Part shown: piece by piece, positions 30,257 through 39,938 of the stretch
How positions within the stretch are numbered: position 1 is the stretch's first letter
Layout: the number at the start of each line of letters is the position of its first letter
Assembly: GCA_019429185.1 (NCBI GenBank)
Contig: JAHYJH010000003.1
Coordinates: 1 to 64,000 of the forward strand
DNA: 64,000 bases
Direction: 5' to 3'
Origin: Vicingaceae bacterium
GTDB taxonomy: Bacteria; Bacteroidota; Bacteroidia; Flavobacteriales_E; Vicingaceae
The notes under the pieces: model-generated
Databases searched by the model: none
What the model was told of the DNA's origin: nothing
The model's input: only the letters and a program-made list of their open reading frames with translations
Program-made: the position numbers and the translations under genes

Positions 30257-30436
30257 AGTCTGTCTGTAAAGCCCGATTTACTCATAAATATATTGTTTTT
30301 TAGATGTATTCGTGAGTTCGCTTCGCTCAGTTCATCGTTATTCTTGTTTTAAAAATCAGTCATTTACAAAAGTAAACTCCTGATTTTTAAAACTGCGAAA
30401 GCCTCGAACTCGAACTTTACAGTTCAGCCTCTCAAC
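30255..30436 (+). repeat. Gene-end structured repeat, copy R1
   Basis: agagtctgtctgtaaag...actttacagttcagcctctc; homologous to 52243-52372 and to the reverse complement of 30462-30606. Confidence 0.85.
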
Positions 30437-30461
30437 ATTGTAAATAGTACCTAATTAATGT

Positions 30462-30606
30462 CTGTCCATAAAGTCGAGAGTTTGGTTCAGAATGTTCGAG
30501 ATTGAGGTTTCGATGACTTGAGAATCAGGAGTGTACTAAAGTACATGACTGATTTGAAAGTCGAGAATAACGAAGATATCGGACATTATGGACAAACTCT
30601 AATTAA
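30462..30606 (-). repeat. Gene-end structured repeat, copy R2 (inverted relative to R1)
   Basis: Reverse complement starts agagtttgtccataatgtccgatatcttcgttattctcgac. Confidence 0.85.
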
Positions 30607-30615
30607 ACTTTTTTT

Positions 30616-31839
30616 CTACTTAAACTTTATTCCTAATAAAGTAACATCATCTGTATAAGGAATTTCTCCTTTAAAATTTTTCAGATTATCCAATATCTGT
30701 TCTAATAGTGTGCTTATTTTATTGTCTTTGTGTTGTATAAGTATTTTGGTTAGTTTATTTATTCCAAACTCAGTATTTTTATTGTTTGTTTGTTCAGTTA
30801 TTCCATCTGTATAACACAATAGAATAGATGATTCATCAATTAATATTCTCCCTTTTTTCACAATAGGAAGTTCTTCAAACATACCTAAAATTGTAGAGCC
30901 ATCTTTCAATAGTTTTGTTTTATTATCGGATAAAAGAATTGGAGGATTATGTCCAGCGTTAACATATACTAACTCTTTGGTTTTACAGTTGTATCTACCA
31001 ATAAAAGCAGTTATAAATTTTTCAGTTTTTGCTGTTGCTAAAATAGAGCTATTTAATTCATTAACTAACGTAATTAAAGAAGATGTTCTTTTAACTAAAA
31101 CTCTTAATGTAGCTTGGAAATTAGACATGAGAAGTGCAGCAGAAACACCTTTTCCAGAAACATCTGCAATGCAAAAAACAACTTCTTCTTTGTTTAAAGG
31201 AATAAAATCATAATAATCTCCCCCAACCAATTGATTGGAAATATAATTTGCGGCAACTTCTATGTGTTTATTATTGGGTAAGTTGTTAGGAAACAGTAAA
31301 GCCTGCATTTCCGAAGCCAATTCCATTTCTTTTTTAATTGTTACTTGTTGTATATTTTCCTTGTACAATCTTTTGTTTTCAATGGCAACTACTATAACAT
31401 TTGTGAGTGTTTGAATAAATGCTAAGTGTTTAATTATGGGACTAACCTCAATACTCTCTCCATCAAAATCAGCTAATAATAAATATGCAATAGGGCTTTG
31501 TTTATGAAAAACCGGAACAACTACATCAAAATCCTTTAAACGCTCATTGCTGCTTGAATTAATAAAAGTAATTTCTTGAATGGGAAGTAAATCCTGTTCA
31601 ACATTAATAAAATCATAAGCAGCTCCTTCACTCAACTCTTGATACCATTTCTCTCCGTCAAAACTATAAAGCAGAATTTTTCCGATGTTTAACTGATTAA
31701 TTAAAACATCTTTATAAATAGCTGTTAATTCTTGCTTTGGTAAATTATTATTAATGCTTTTGGTAACTTGCAAAAGTGTGTTCAGCTTAAACTTTCCTTG
31801 CTGAATACGTTTGTTTTTATTTTGTATATTGTTTGGCAC
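30616..31839 (-). CDS. GAF-like sensor plus SpoIIE/PP2C-type serine phosphatase
   Basis: LVGGDYYDFIPLNKEEVVFCIADVSGKGVSAALLMS; YVNAGHNPPILL; LLCYTDGITEQTN. Confidence 0.9.
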   Translation of the reverse strand: MPNNIQNKNKRIQQGKFKLNTLLQVTKSINNNLPKQELTAIYKDVLINQLNIGKILLYSFDGEKWYQELSEGAAYDFINVEQDLLPIQEITFINSSSNERLKDFDVVVPVFHKQSPIAYLLLADFDGESIEVSPIIKHLAFIQTLTNVIVVAIENKRLYKENIQQVTIKKEMELASEMQALLFPNNLPNNKHIEVAANYISNQLVGGDYYDFIPLNKEEVVFCIADVSGKGVSAALLMSNFQATLRVLVKRTSSLITLVNELNSSILATAKTEKFITAFIGRYNCKTKELVYVNAGHNPPILLSDNKTKLLKDGSTILGMFEELPIVKKGRILIDESSILLCYTDGITEQTNNKNTEFGINKLTKILIQHKDNKISTLLEQILDNLKNFKGEIPYTDDVTLLGIKFK

Positions 31840-31930
31840 AAATTAATTTTAAACCGCTAAGGTAATTTTTTTTTGCATAAAAAAAAACATCCGACTTTTG
31901 ACGAATGTTTTTTTTATGTTTATTTGTTTT

Positions 31931-32635
31931 TTAAAACCTTGTCGAAAAGCCTAACCCAATATAAAAATTTACTCCTTTAATTTTATACTCCATATCTTTA
32001 GAATCATCATAAGAACCTGACAAACTACTACCAGCAAAGCCTAAATCAGCAGACATACCGTACTTACTACTGCTGCCAAAATACAAATTAATTTCAGCTA
32101 TAAGTCCGTAATTTAATCCTGAGGCATCTCCCTTTGCATTTGGACTTAAGTCAATAGTCTCAGTACTACCCGTTGTGTATCCAAAACTAGGTGCTATGTT
32201 AAAATTGAGTTTATCTTTATTAATTAAATAAATTTTGCCTTCTAATCCAATGGCGAAAGTAGAAACAGACATTTCAAAACTGTCTTCAAAATCGTTGTCG
32301 GAAACACTAAAAGCTCCCCATTCTTTTCGAAGTAAAATACCGGCACTGAATGACTTACTTATTCCATATTGACCTCTAAAGTTAAAATTACCTGTTACTC
32401 CAACTCCATTTTTAGTATCTGATTTAGTTAAATTAGTGTTAGTAAGTTCAAAAGAAGTCCAACCTATAGCCATTCCCCCGCCAATTCCAGCTTGTATTAT
32501 ACCAGCTCTGTTGGATTGTCCAAATGCAAATGTAGTTGCAAATAATGTTAAACCTATAAGTAATTTTTTCATGTTTTTACAATTTTTGTTAATATAATTT
32601 TTAGCAATAATAACAATAAATAAAATTAAAACCAA
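31931..32635 (-). CDS. outer-membrane beta-barrel protein (start probably MKKLLIGLTLF)
   Basis: Signal peptide FATTFAFGQ, beta-strand repeats, C-terminal F. Confidence 0.8.
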   Translation of the reverse strand: MVLILFIVIIAKNYINKNCKNMKKLLIGLTLFATTFAFGQSNRAGIIQAGIGGGMAIGWTSFELTNTNLTKSDTKNGVGVTGNFNFRGQYGISKSFSAGILLRKEWGAFSVSDNDFEDSFEMSVSTFAIGLEGKIYLINKDKLNFNIAPSFGYTTGSTETIDLSPNAKGDASGLNYGLIAEINLYFGSSSKYGMSADLGFAGSSLSGSYDDSKDMEYKIKGVNFYIGLGFSTRF

Positions 32636-32636
32636 C

Positions 32637-34814
32637 TTATCTTACCAACGTCATTTCATTAATAAGATGCTTTGCACCAGCATATTTATCAATAATAAAC
32701 AAGGTATAACGAATATCAACTGAAATGGTGCGTTGCAAATCGGGTTCAAAATAAATATCTCCACTCATTGCTTCCCAATTGCCATCAAAAGCTGTTCCGA
32801 TAAGCTCTCCTTTGGCGTTAATCACTGGGCTTCCTGAGTTTCCTCCGGTTATATCATTGTTTGATAAAAACCCAACTGGAAGTTTACCATCTTTGGTGGC
32901 ATATTGTCCATAATCTTTTTTATCATAGAGTTCTTTTAACCTTGCAGGAATATAAAATTCATGATTTTTATTTTCGGTTTTTACTTCCTTTGCCATAACG
33001 CCTTCAAGCGTTGTTAAATAATGGTAGGTAACTGCGTCTTGAGGATTGTAAGGCAACACATTTCCATAGGTTAAACGCATAGTAGAATTTGCATCTGAGG
33101 CAAATATTTTATCGTTTTTTAGTTGTCTCAATCCATCTACAAACAAACGCATACCTTTGTTATAATCGGTATTTGTGGCACGTTGTGGCGTAATAATTTC
33201 TTTAATATAAATATCAATTAATTCATTCATTATATTATAGATAGGATCTTTTTTTATTGATTTTACACTAAATTTAGCTAAATAAGTTTTTAATTTTTCT
33301 TCCGATGTAAATGGAGATTTAGCCATATAATTTGCTGCAAATTTTTTAAAATCATTTTTGTTTTTACTTGCTATTGTTTTTAAGGTTGCAGGATGAAATT
33401 TAGCATCTACATTGTGGTAAAACATACTGAGCATTTCTGCTAAAAGATTTTCATCAATTTCTGCGTTGTAATCTTTAAAATATTCGGGAGCTTCTTCTAA
33501 AATTCCTTTTTTAGCTTCTTCAATTTTTGCAGCATCGTTGGCTAAAATTGCAGCTTGCATATCCGAACGGAAGGCAAAATTTCCTAATACAAAAGTAAAA
33601 ATTTCTGGACCTTGAAAAACAGCTTCCTGAAAATAAACATTTGGTAATGTATAACTTGTATTCTCTTTATAGGAATTTTCTATTAATTCTAATGCGTTAC
33701 CATATTTTTCTTTTCTTGTTTCATCAACATTCGCCCAAGCTAAAAATTCGCTTTCTAATTTTTCTTTTTTCTGTTGCACATTGTTTTTTACCAATTGTTG
33801 GCTTTGCCCTTGAAAATATTTCCAATAGTTACTAATTCTAGCATATTTAGAAGCATATTGAATACGCACTTTTTGGTCTTTTTCCATTCCTTTGTCCATG
33901 ATATCCAACTTTGCTCTTCTAATCATAACTCGGGTTGGTTGTTCAACTTTCACGGCTTCTTCTACACCAAATGAAGTTAAATACCTATCTGTACTTCCTG
34001 GATAGCCCATTATCATTGCATAATCGCCATTTTCAACACCTTTTAATGAAATAGGTAAATGATGTTTTGGTTGATAAGGTTTGTTATCTTTCGAATAATC
34101 AGTAGGTTCGTTATTCGCATTGGCATACACTCTAAACATTGAAAAATCGCCTGTATGTCGAGGCCACATCCAGTTATCGGTATCGCCTCCAAATTTTCCT
34201 ATTGAACTTGGTGGAGCTCCTACCAAACGTACATCATTAAAAATGTTGTATTTAAACATATAATATTCATTTCCATGGTAAAATGATTTAATTTGAACTT
34301 TATAAAATTTTTCATCTTTTCCTTCCATTTCCTTATCTGAAAGGGTTTTTATGGCTTTTCTAATTGCTACACTTCTTTCTGCTTCGCTCATTTCGTCAGT
34401 AACCTCAGCTAAAATGGTTTTTGTTACATCGTCCATTCTATCTAAAAACCAAACGCTAAAATCGGCAGGGAGTTCATCTTCTTTTGTTTTTGCCCAAAAT
34501 CCATCGGTTAAATAATCGTGTTCGGTGGAGCTGTTTCGTTGTATTTCACCATATCCACAATGATGGTTGGTGAGCATTAAACCTTGGTTTGAGATAATTT
34601 CTCCTGTGCAAAATCCGCCTCCTAAGGCAACAATAGCATCTTTTAACGATGAATTATTTACCGAATAAATTTCTTCGGCAGTAAGTTGTAATCCATGTTT
34701 TTGCATATCAACATAGTTTAAGCGTTGAATTAACATTGGAAGCCACATTCCCTCATCGGCTCTTGCTTGAAAAGTTGTAATAAATACGAATAAAATTAAA
34801 ATTGTTTTTTTCAT
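32637..34814 (-). CDS. S46 family dipeptidyl-peptidase (DPP7/DPP11-like)
   Basis: ALGGGFCTGEIISNQGLMLTNHHCGYGEIQ; NNDITGGNSGSPVINAKGELIGTAFDGNWE. Confidence 0.93.
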   Translation of the reverse strand: MKKTILILFVFITTFQARADEGMWLPMLIQRLNYVDMQKHGLQLTAEEIYSVNNSSLKDAIVALGGGFCTGEIISNQGLMLTNHHCGYGEIQRNSSTEHDYLTDGFWAKTKEDELPADFSVWFLDRMDDVTKTILAEVTDEMSEAERSVAIRKAIKTLSDKEMEGKDEKFYKVQIKSFYHGNEYYMFKYNIFNDVRLVGAPPSSIGKFGGDTDNWMWPRHTGDFSMFRVYANANNEPTDYSKDNKPYQPKHHLPISLKGVENGDYAMIMGYPGSTDRYLTSFGVEEAVKVEQPTRVMIRRAKLDIMDKGMEKDQKVRIQYASKYARISNYWKYFQGQSQQLVKNNVQQKKEKLESEFLAWANVDETRKEKYGNALELIENSYKENTSYTLPNVYFQEAVFQGPEIFTFVLGNFAFRSDMQAAILANDAAKIEEAKKGILEEAPEYFKDYNAEIDENLLAEMLSMFYHNVDAKFHPATLKTIASKNKNDFKKFAANYMAKSPFTSEEKLKTYLAKFSVKSIKKDPIYNIMNELIDIYIKEIITPQRATNTDYNKGMRLFVDGLRQLKNDKIFASDANSTMRLTYGNVLPYNPQDAVTYHYLTTLEGVMAKEVKTENKNHEFYIPARLKELYDKKDYGQYATKDGKLPVGFLSNNDITGGNSGSPVINAKGELIGTAFDGNWEAMSGDIYFEPDLQRTISVDIRYTLFIIDKYAGAKHLINEMTLVR

Positions 34815-34855
34815 AATAAATAATTTTTTACCTTGCCAATAATTAAAATTGGTGT

Positions 34856-35086
34856 TACTACTCAGTCGCTTATTTTTTTTCTCTTTGCCACTGATTACGC
34901 AGATTCACACAGATTTTTTTTTACAGATTTTTCAAAGAAAAATCAAATCTGTGTATGTAATCTGTGAAAATTTATCAACAGTTTATCTATTTTTTCAAGA
35001 TGTGTTGATGCTACTTCGTGGTGTGTAATCAGTGGCATTTTTTGTTTTTTATTGTCTTTAGACAAGAATTTAGCGACTGAGTAGTA
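34856..35086. mobile_element. MITE-like element, copy 2 (231 bp)
   Basis: 15-bp TIRs tactactcagtcgct / agcgactgagtagta; near-identical inverted copy at 1-222. Confidence 0.8.
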
Positions 35087-35126
35087 CAAATTGGTTAGTT
35101 TTTTTAAGTTGTTAATATAGTGATTT

Positions 35127-35693
35127 TTAGACTTTAACTCTTTCCGAATAAGCACCATCAACAGTGCTTACTTTAATGTGGTCGCCAATATTTATAAATA
35201 AAGGCACTCTAACTTCTGCACCAGTTTCAACAGTTGCTGGTTTAAAAGCATTGGTTGCTGTGTTTCCTTTTTCGCCTGGTTCGGTATAAGTTACTTCCAA
35301 TATAAGTGATGCGGGCAATTCACATAAAAGTGGTTTTTCTTCGTCTGCATCAAAAACAATTTCTGCAAAATCACCTTCTTTTAAAAATTGGGGAGCATTA
35401 ATAATTGCTTCATCGATAAAGGTTTGTTCGTATGTTTCTTGATTCATAAAATGATACACATTTCCTTCTTTATAAAGATATTGGTATTTTCTGCGTTCTA
35501 CCCGAACTACGTCAATTCGATGTCCTGCCGAAAAAGTGTTATCTATCACTTTTCCATTAGTTAAGTTTTTTAATTTTGTTCTTACAAATGCTGGTCCTTT
35601 ACCAGGTTTTACGTGTAAAAATTCAACAACAGTATAAATACCATTATTAAATTTCATACATAATCCGTTTTTAATGTCGTTTGATGTTGCCAT
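35127..35693 (-). CDS. efp: elongation factor P
   Basis: MATSNDIKNGLCMKFNNGIYTVVEFLHVKPGKGPAFVRTKLKNL. Confidence 0.96.
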   Translation of the reverse strand: MATSNDIKNGLCMKFNNGIYTVVEFLHVKPGKGPAFVRTKLKNLTNGKVIDNTFSAGHRIDVVRVERRKYQYLYKEGNVYHFMNQETYEQTFIDEAIINAPQFLKEGDFAEIVFDADEEKPLLCELPASLILEVTYTEPGEKGNTATNAFKPATVETGAEVRVPLFINIGDHIKVSTVDGAYSERVKV

Positions 35694-35766
35694 GTTGTTT
35701 GTTTTGTGTTTGAAGTTGGAGGTTGGAAGTACGAAAGCCTTACTCCTAACTCCTTACGCCTATCTC

Positions 35767-36549
35767 CTATACCAAAGGTCCTCTAATAATTCCCTTTGTA
35801 GATTCCTTGATAAAATTTAATATAATTTCTTTTTCTTTCGATTTTGGAGCTTCTTGTTCTATTACTTGCACTGCATTTGTTACATTTAATCCTCTTACGT
35901 ATAATGAGCGATAAATGTCTTCAATTTGAAGGATTGTTTCCGTTGAGAAACCTCTTCTTCTTAACCCGACTGAGTTAACACCGGCATAAGTAAGTGGGTC
36001 TCTGGCTGCTTTAACGTAAGGAGGCACATTTTTACGTGCATTAACTCCAGATGCAATAAAAGCATGTTCTCCAATATGGACGAATTGTTGAACTCCAGCA
36101 ACCCCTTCTATAATTACGAAATCACCTAAAACAACGTGCCCAGCCAGGTTAACACAGTTAGCTAAAATACAGTTGTTTCCAACGATACAATCATGAGCAA
36201 TATGCACATAAGCCATTAATAAACAATCTTTACCTACAACTGTTTTATTTCTATCTTTAGTGCCTCTGTTTATTGTAACACATTCTCTAATAATAGTACC
36301 ATCACCAATTTCGGCAGTGGTATCTTCATTATCAAATTTCAAATCTTGTGGAATGGCCGAAATTACGGCTCCAGGGAATATTTTGCAGTTTTTTCCAATT
36401 CTTGCTCCATTAAAAATAGTAACATTGGGTCCTATCCAGGTTCCTTCTCCAATTTCAACATCCTCGTGAATGGTTGTAAAAGATTCTATGATTACATTAT
36501 CTGCTATTTTAGCGTTAGGATGAATGTTTGTTAACGGATATTTTTCCAT
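35767..36549 (-). CDS. lpxA: acyl-ACP--UDP-N-acetylglucosamine O-acyltransferase
   Basis: Hexapeptide repeats; INRGTKD..TVVGKDCLLMAYVHIAHDC. Confidence 0.95.
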   Translation of the reverse strand: MEKYPLTNIHPNAKIADNVIIESFTTIHEDVEIGEGTWIGPNVTIFNGARIGKNCKIFPGAVISAIPQDLKFDNEDTTAEIGDGTIIRECVTINRGTKDRNKTVVGKDCLLMAYVHIAHDCIVGNNCILANCVNLAGHVVLGDFVIIEGVAGVQQFVHIGEHAFIASGVNARKNVPPYVKAARDPLTYAGVNSVGLRRRGFSTETILQIEDIYRSLYVRGLNVTNAVQVIEQEAPKSKEKEIILNFIKESTKGIIRGPLV

Positions 36550-36600
36550 TTATTAATTTATCAATCGTTTCTATAAAATTTCTGCGAAGATAATATTTTT

Positions 36601-38019
36601 TTATTGATGTAGGGATTGTGGGATTTTTTCTTCCTCAACTTCTCTTACCAACTGAGCCATCATTTCTGCTTCTATAACCAATTGTCCATTAACATACCCT
36701 TTGCCTTGCATGTGTACGATTCCTCTTCGTATTGGTGTAATTAATTCTAGTTTAAACACTAACGTATCTCCTGGTATTACTTTTCGTTTAAATTTAACTT
36801 TATCTATTTTCATAAAATAAGTTATATAATTTTCAGGATCAGGAAGATAGCTTAAAGCAAGTATTCCTCCTACTTGAGCCATCGCCTCAACTTGTAATAC
36901 TCCTGGCATGATAGGATTGTTGGGGAAATGACCTGTGAATTGTGGTTCGTTTAAGGTAATATTTTTTACTCCTACAATACTTGTTTCATCCATTTCTATA
37001 ATCTTATCTACCAATAAGAATGGATATCGATGAGGTAATAATTTACTTATTTGATTGATGTCATATAAGGGTTCTTTTGTTAAATCAAAAGTCATCCCGC
37101 CCTTCTGTTGCTTTTTAATTTCTTGCTTAATCATTTTCGCAAAATCTGTATTTCCTTTATGACCTGGTCGAGCTGCTAAAATATGTCCTTTTATTGGTCT
37201 TCCAACTAATGCTAAATCACCTATAATGTCTAATAATTTATGTCGAGCTGGTTCGTTTTGAAAATGTAGAGTCAAGTTATTTAATACACCTGCTTTATCC
37301 ACTTTTATGTGTGGTTTTCCGAGTAAATCGGCTATTTCATTTAATTTTTCCTGTGGCAATGGAGTGTCCACCAAAACAATGGCATTATCTAAATCGCCAC
37401 CTTTTATTAATCCATTTCTGGCTAATACTTCTAATTCTCTTAAAAAAACAAATGTTCTACATTTTGAAATTTGAGCCACAAATTCTCCAGAGTGATACAT
37501 GTGCGCATGCTGTGTCCCTAAAATCACAGAATTATAATCAACCATTACCGTTAAACGAAACTCATCTTGAGGAACGAGAAGCATTTCTGTTTGTCTTTCA
37601 GCATCTTCATAAGTCAAATTATTTGTTACTACAAAATATTCCTTATCTGCATTTTGCTCCACGATTCCTACTTGTTGAATTGCAGCTACAAAAGAATAAG
37701 CACTTCCATCCATAATAGGAACTTCTGGACCGTCTAAATCAATAAGTGCATTATCTATTTCTAAACCAAAAAGTGCTGCTAATATATGTTCTGTGGTGTG
37801 TACTTTAACTCCATTTATTCCTAAAGTGGTACTTCTTGATGTTTCAACTACCAAATTTGCATCTGCATTTATTACTGGTTGTCCTTCCACATCAACTCTT
37901 CTAAATTTAAACCCATGATTCTCTGGTGCTGGATGCACCGTTAATGTTGCTTTTGCTCCTGTATGTAATCCTACTCCAACAACAGAAAATGAGTTTTTTA
38001 ATGTTTGTTGTTTTGCCAT
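36601..38019 (-). CDS. lpxC/fabZ: bifunctional UDP-3-O-acyl-N-acetylglucosamine deacetylase / 3-hydroxyacyl-ACP dehydratase
   Basis: LpxC GVGLHTG...HTTEHILAAL...HKLLDIIGDLALVG; FabZ LPHRYPFLLVD...GHFPNNPIMPGVLQVEAMAQ. Confidence 0.95.
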   Translation of the reverse strand: MAKQQTLKNSFSVVGVGLHTGAKATLTVHPAPENHGFKFRRVDVEGQPVINADANLVVETSRSTTLGINGVKVHTTEHILAALFGLEIDNALIDLDGPEVPIMDGSAYSFVAAIQQVGIVEQNADKEYFVVTNNLTYEDAERQTEMLLVPQDEFRLTVMVDYNSVILGTQHAHMYHSGEFVAQISKCRTFVFLRELEVLARNGLIKGGDLDNAIVLVDTPLPQEKLNEIADLLGKPHIKVDKAGVLNNLTLHFQNEPARHKLLDIIGDLALVGRPIKGHILAARPGHKGNTDFAKMIKQEIKKQQKGGMTFDLTKEPLYDINQISKLLPHRYPFLLVDKIIEMDETSIVGVKNITLNEPQFTGHFPNNPIMPGVLQVEAMAQVGGILALSYLPDPENYITYFMKIDKVKFKRKVIPGDTLVFKLELITPIRRGIVHMQGKGYVNGQLVIEAEMMAQLVREVEEEKIPQSLHQ

Positions 38020-38123
38020 ATTTTTATTATTGAGTTTGTAAGTTTTTAAGGTGGGTGTTTGAGGTTGGAAATTTACTAACTACCAACAACAGTGGGACAT
38101 ATCCCATTGCTAACTACTAATCT

Positions 38124-39173
38124 CTATTTTCCCTTTTCTATTTTATCTAATCGTTCAAGTATTTCGGGCAATTTTTTGAATCCTACATAAGCCCGTTTAT
38201 AATCTCCTATATAAAAAGCTGGAGAGCCTTGCACCACTAATCCTTCTTTTTTAATATTTGCACCTATTCCTGATTGAGCTGCTATTTTCACTCCATCAGC
38301 TATTGTTAAATGTCCTGCAACTCCTACTTGACCTCCCATCATACAATTTTTGCCAATTTTTGCTGATCCAGCTATTCCAACCTGACCTGCAATTGCCGAA
38401 TTTTCTCCAATTACTACATTATGTGCTATTTGTACTAAGTTATCAATTTTAACACCTTTTTTAATAACTGTTGAGCCCATTGTAGCTCTATCTATTACTG
38501 TGTTCCCTCCTATTTCGACATCATCTTCAATAACTACATTACCTATTTGAGGAACTTTGTTATATACATTATTTTCGTCTGGCACAAAACCAAAACCATC
38601 CGAACCGATTACTACGCCAGCATGAAAAATACAATTTTTACCTACAACAGTTTCATCCATCAATTTAACACCTGAAAAAAAAGTACTATTATCTCCTATT
38701 GTTGTATTATCTCCAACATACGTATTTGGGTAAATTTTCACATTATCCCCAATTTTTACATTTTCTCCAATATAAGCAAATGCTCCTACATAACAATCCT
38801 TTCCTAATTTTGCTGATTCAGCAATAAATGAAGGTTGTTCTATTCCTGTTTTGTTGTTTTTATATTGATTATACGTTTTTAATAACTTTGCAAAACACTC
38901 ATAAGCATTTTCTACTTTAATAAGTGTGCAGGTTGCTTTAACAGGTTTATCTGGAATAAAATCTTTATTAATAATTACTATTGAGGCATCGGTTGAGTAA
39001 AGATGAGACTCATAGGCTAAATTTGCTAAAAATGAAACTGCATTTGCTTCTCCATCTTCAATTTTACATACCTTATTTACGGTAACATCTGGATTACCCA
39101 CTATTTCTCCGTTAAGTATGCCTGCTATTTGTTGTGCTGAAAATTCCATAAAAACCAAAAGTAAGGGTTTCAT
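38124..39173 (-). CDS. lpxD: UDP-3-O-(3-hydroxymyristoyl)glucosamine N-acyltransferase (start probably MEFSAQQIA)
   Basis: [42 protein letters not shown]. Confidence 0.95.
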   Translation of the reverse strand: MKPLLLVFMEFSAQQIAGILNGEIVGNPDVTVNKVCKIEDGEANAVSFLANLAYESHLYSTDASIVIINKDFIPDKPVKATCTLIKVENAYECFAKLLKTYNQYKNNKTGIEQPSFIAESAKLGKDCYVGAFAYIGENVKIGDNVKIYPNTYVGDNTTIGDNSTFFSGVKLMDETVVGKNCIFHAGVVIGSDGFGFVPDENNVYNKVPQIGNVVIEDDVEIGGNTVIDRATMGSTVIKKGVKIDNLVQIAHNVVIGENSAIAGQVGIAGSAKIGKNCMMGGQVGVAGHLTIADGVKIAAQSGIGANIKKEGLVVQGSPAFYIGDYKRAYVGFKKLPEILERLDKIEKGK

Positions 39174-39256
39174 CAGAATTTTACTAATTTTTATTTATAA
39201 GATTTAAAAAAAAATAGTAATGACTCTGTGATTCGTGTTTTATTAATTTTTTTTAA

Positions 39257-39928
39257 TCAATGGATTGGTACTCCATTTATATCTGTGGTAAGTGCCAAGC
39301 TCATAAAATCAAAAAAAGGACGCATATTTTTATATGATGCATTCATTTTGTTTATTATGTCTGAATCTAACACTTCTTCATCTGTAAATTTTTGAATAAG
39401 AATAAACTGTTTATAACGCAATAAATCAACCGCACTGTGTTCTTTATCAAATCCTTTCGGACACGTTTTTAGTTGCTCTCCTTCAAAACTTAGATTTCCA
39501 ATTTTGTTTTTTATGATGTTCCTAAATTCATCTTCGTAATTGGCAATTTCTTGTCGAATACGCAGCAAATCTTCTTTTTCTGGATTCCAAAAACCACCTG
39601 CAACAAAGCTATTACCTTGCTCTAAATGAAAATAATAACCACCTCTGAGTTGCTTGGTTGCTCTTGTAAAACTTCCCGACCACCACGTTTTGTAAGGTAA
39701 TTTTTCTTTAGAAAACCGCACATCTCTGTAAATTCTAAAAAGGCTTTTTTTTCCTGAAAGTGTTTCAATGTTGTCGTGTTTCTTGGTTTCTTCCAACAAT
39801 TTATCTGCAAAAGCAACAACAGTAGCAAGAGCCGTTTCATAGTCGGGTTTATTGACTTGAAACCAATCTCTGTTGTTGTTTTCTTTTAAATTAGTTAAAA
39901 AGTGGAAAACTGAGGAATTAAGTTGCAT
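39257..39928 (-). CDS. DUF2461 domain protein
   Basis: FLTNLKENNNRDWFQVNKPDYE; IYRDVRFSKEKLPYKTWWSGSF. Confidence 0.9.
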   Translation of the reverse strand: MQLNSSVFHFLTNLKENNNRDWFQVNKPDYETALATVVAFADKLLEETKKHDNIETLSGKKSLFRIYRDVRFSKEKLPYKTWWSGSFTRATKQLRGGYYFHLEQGNSFVAGGFWNPEKEDLLRIRQEIANYEDEFRNIIKNKIGNLSFEGEQLKTCPKGFDKEHSAVDLLRYKQFILIQKFTDEEVLDSDIINKMNASYKNMRPFFDFMSLALTTDINGVPIH

Positions 39929-39938
39929 ACTAATAATT

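Noticed and set aside
34943-35161. ORF 34943-35161
   Set aside because: Lies mostly inside the MITE-like element and runs into efp antisense context; encoded by repeat sequence, no protein-like features.
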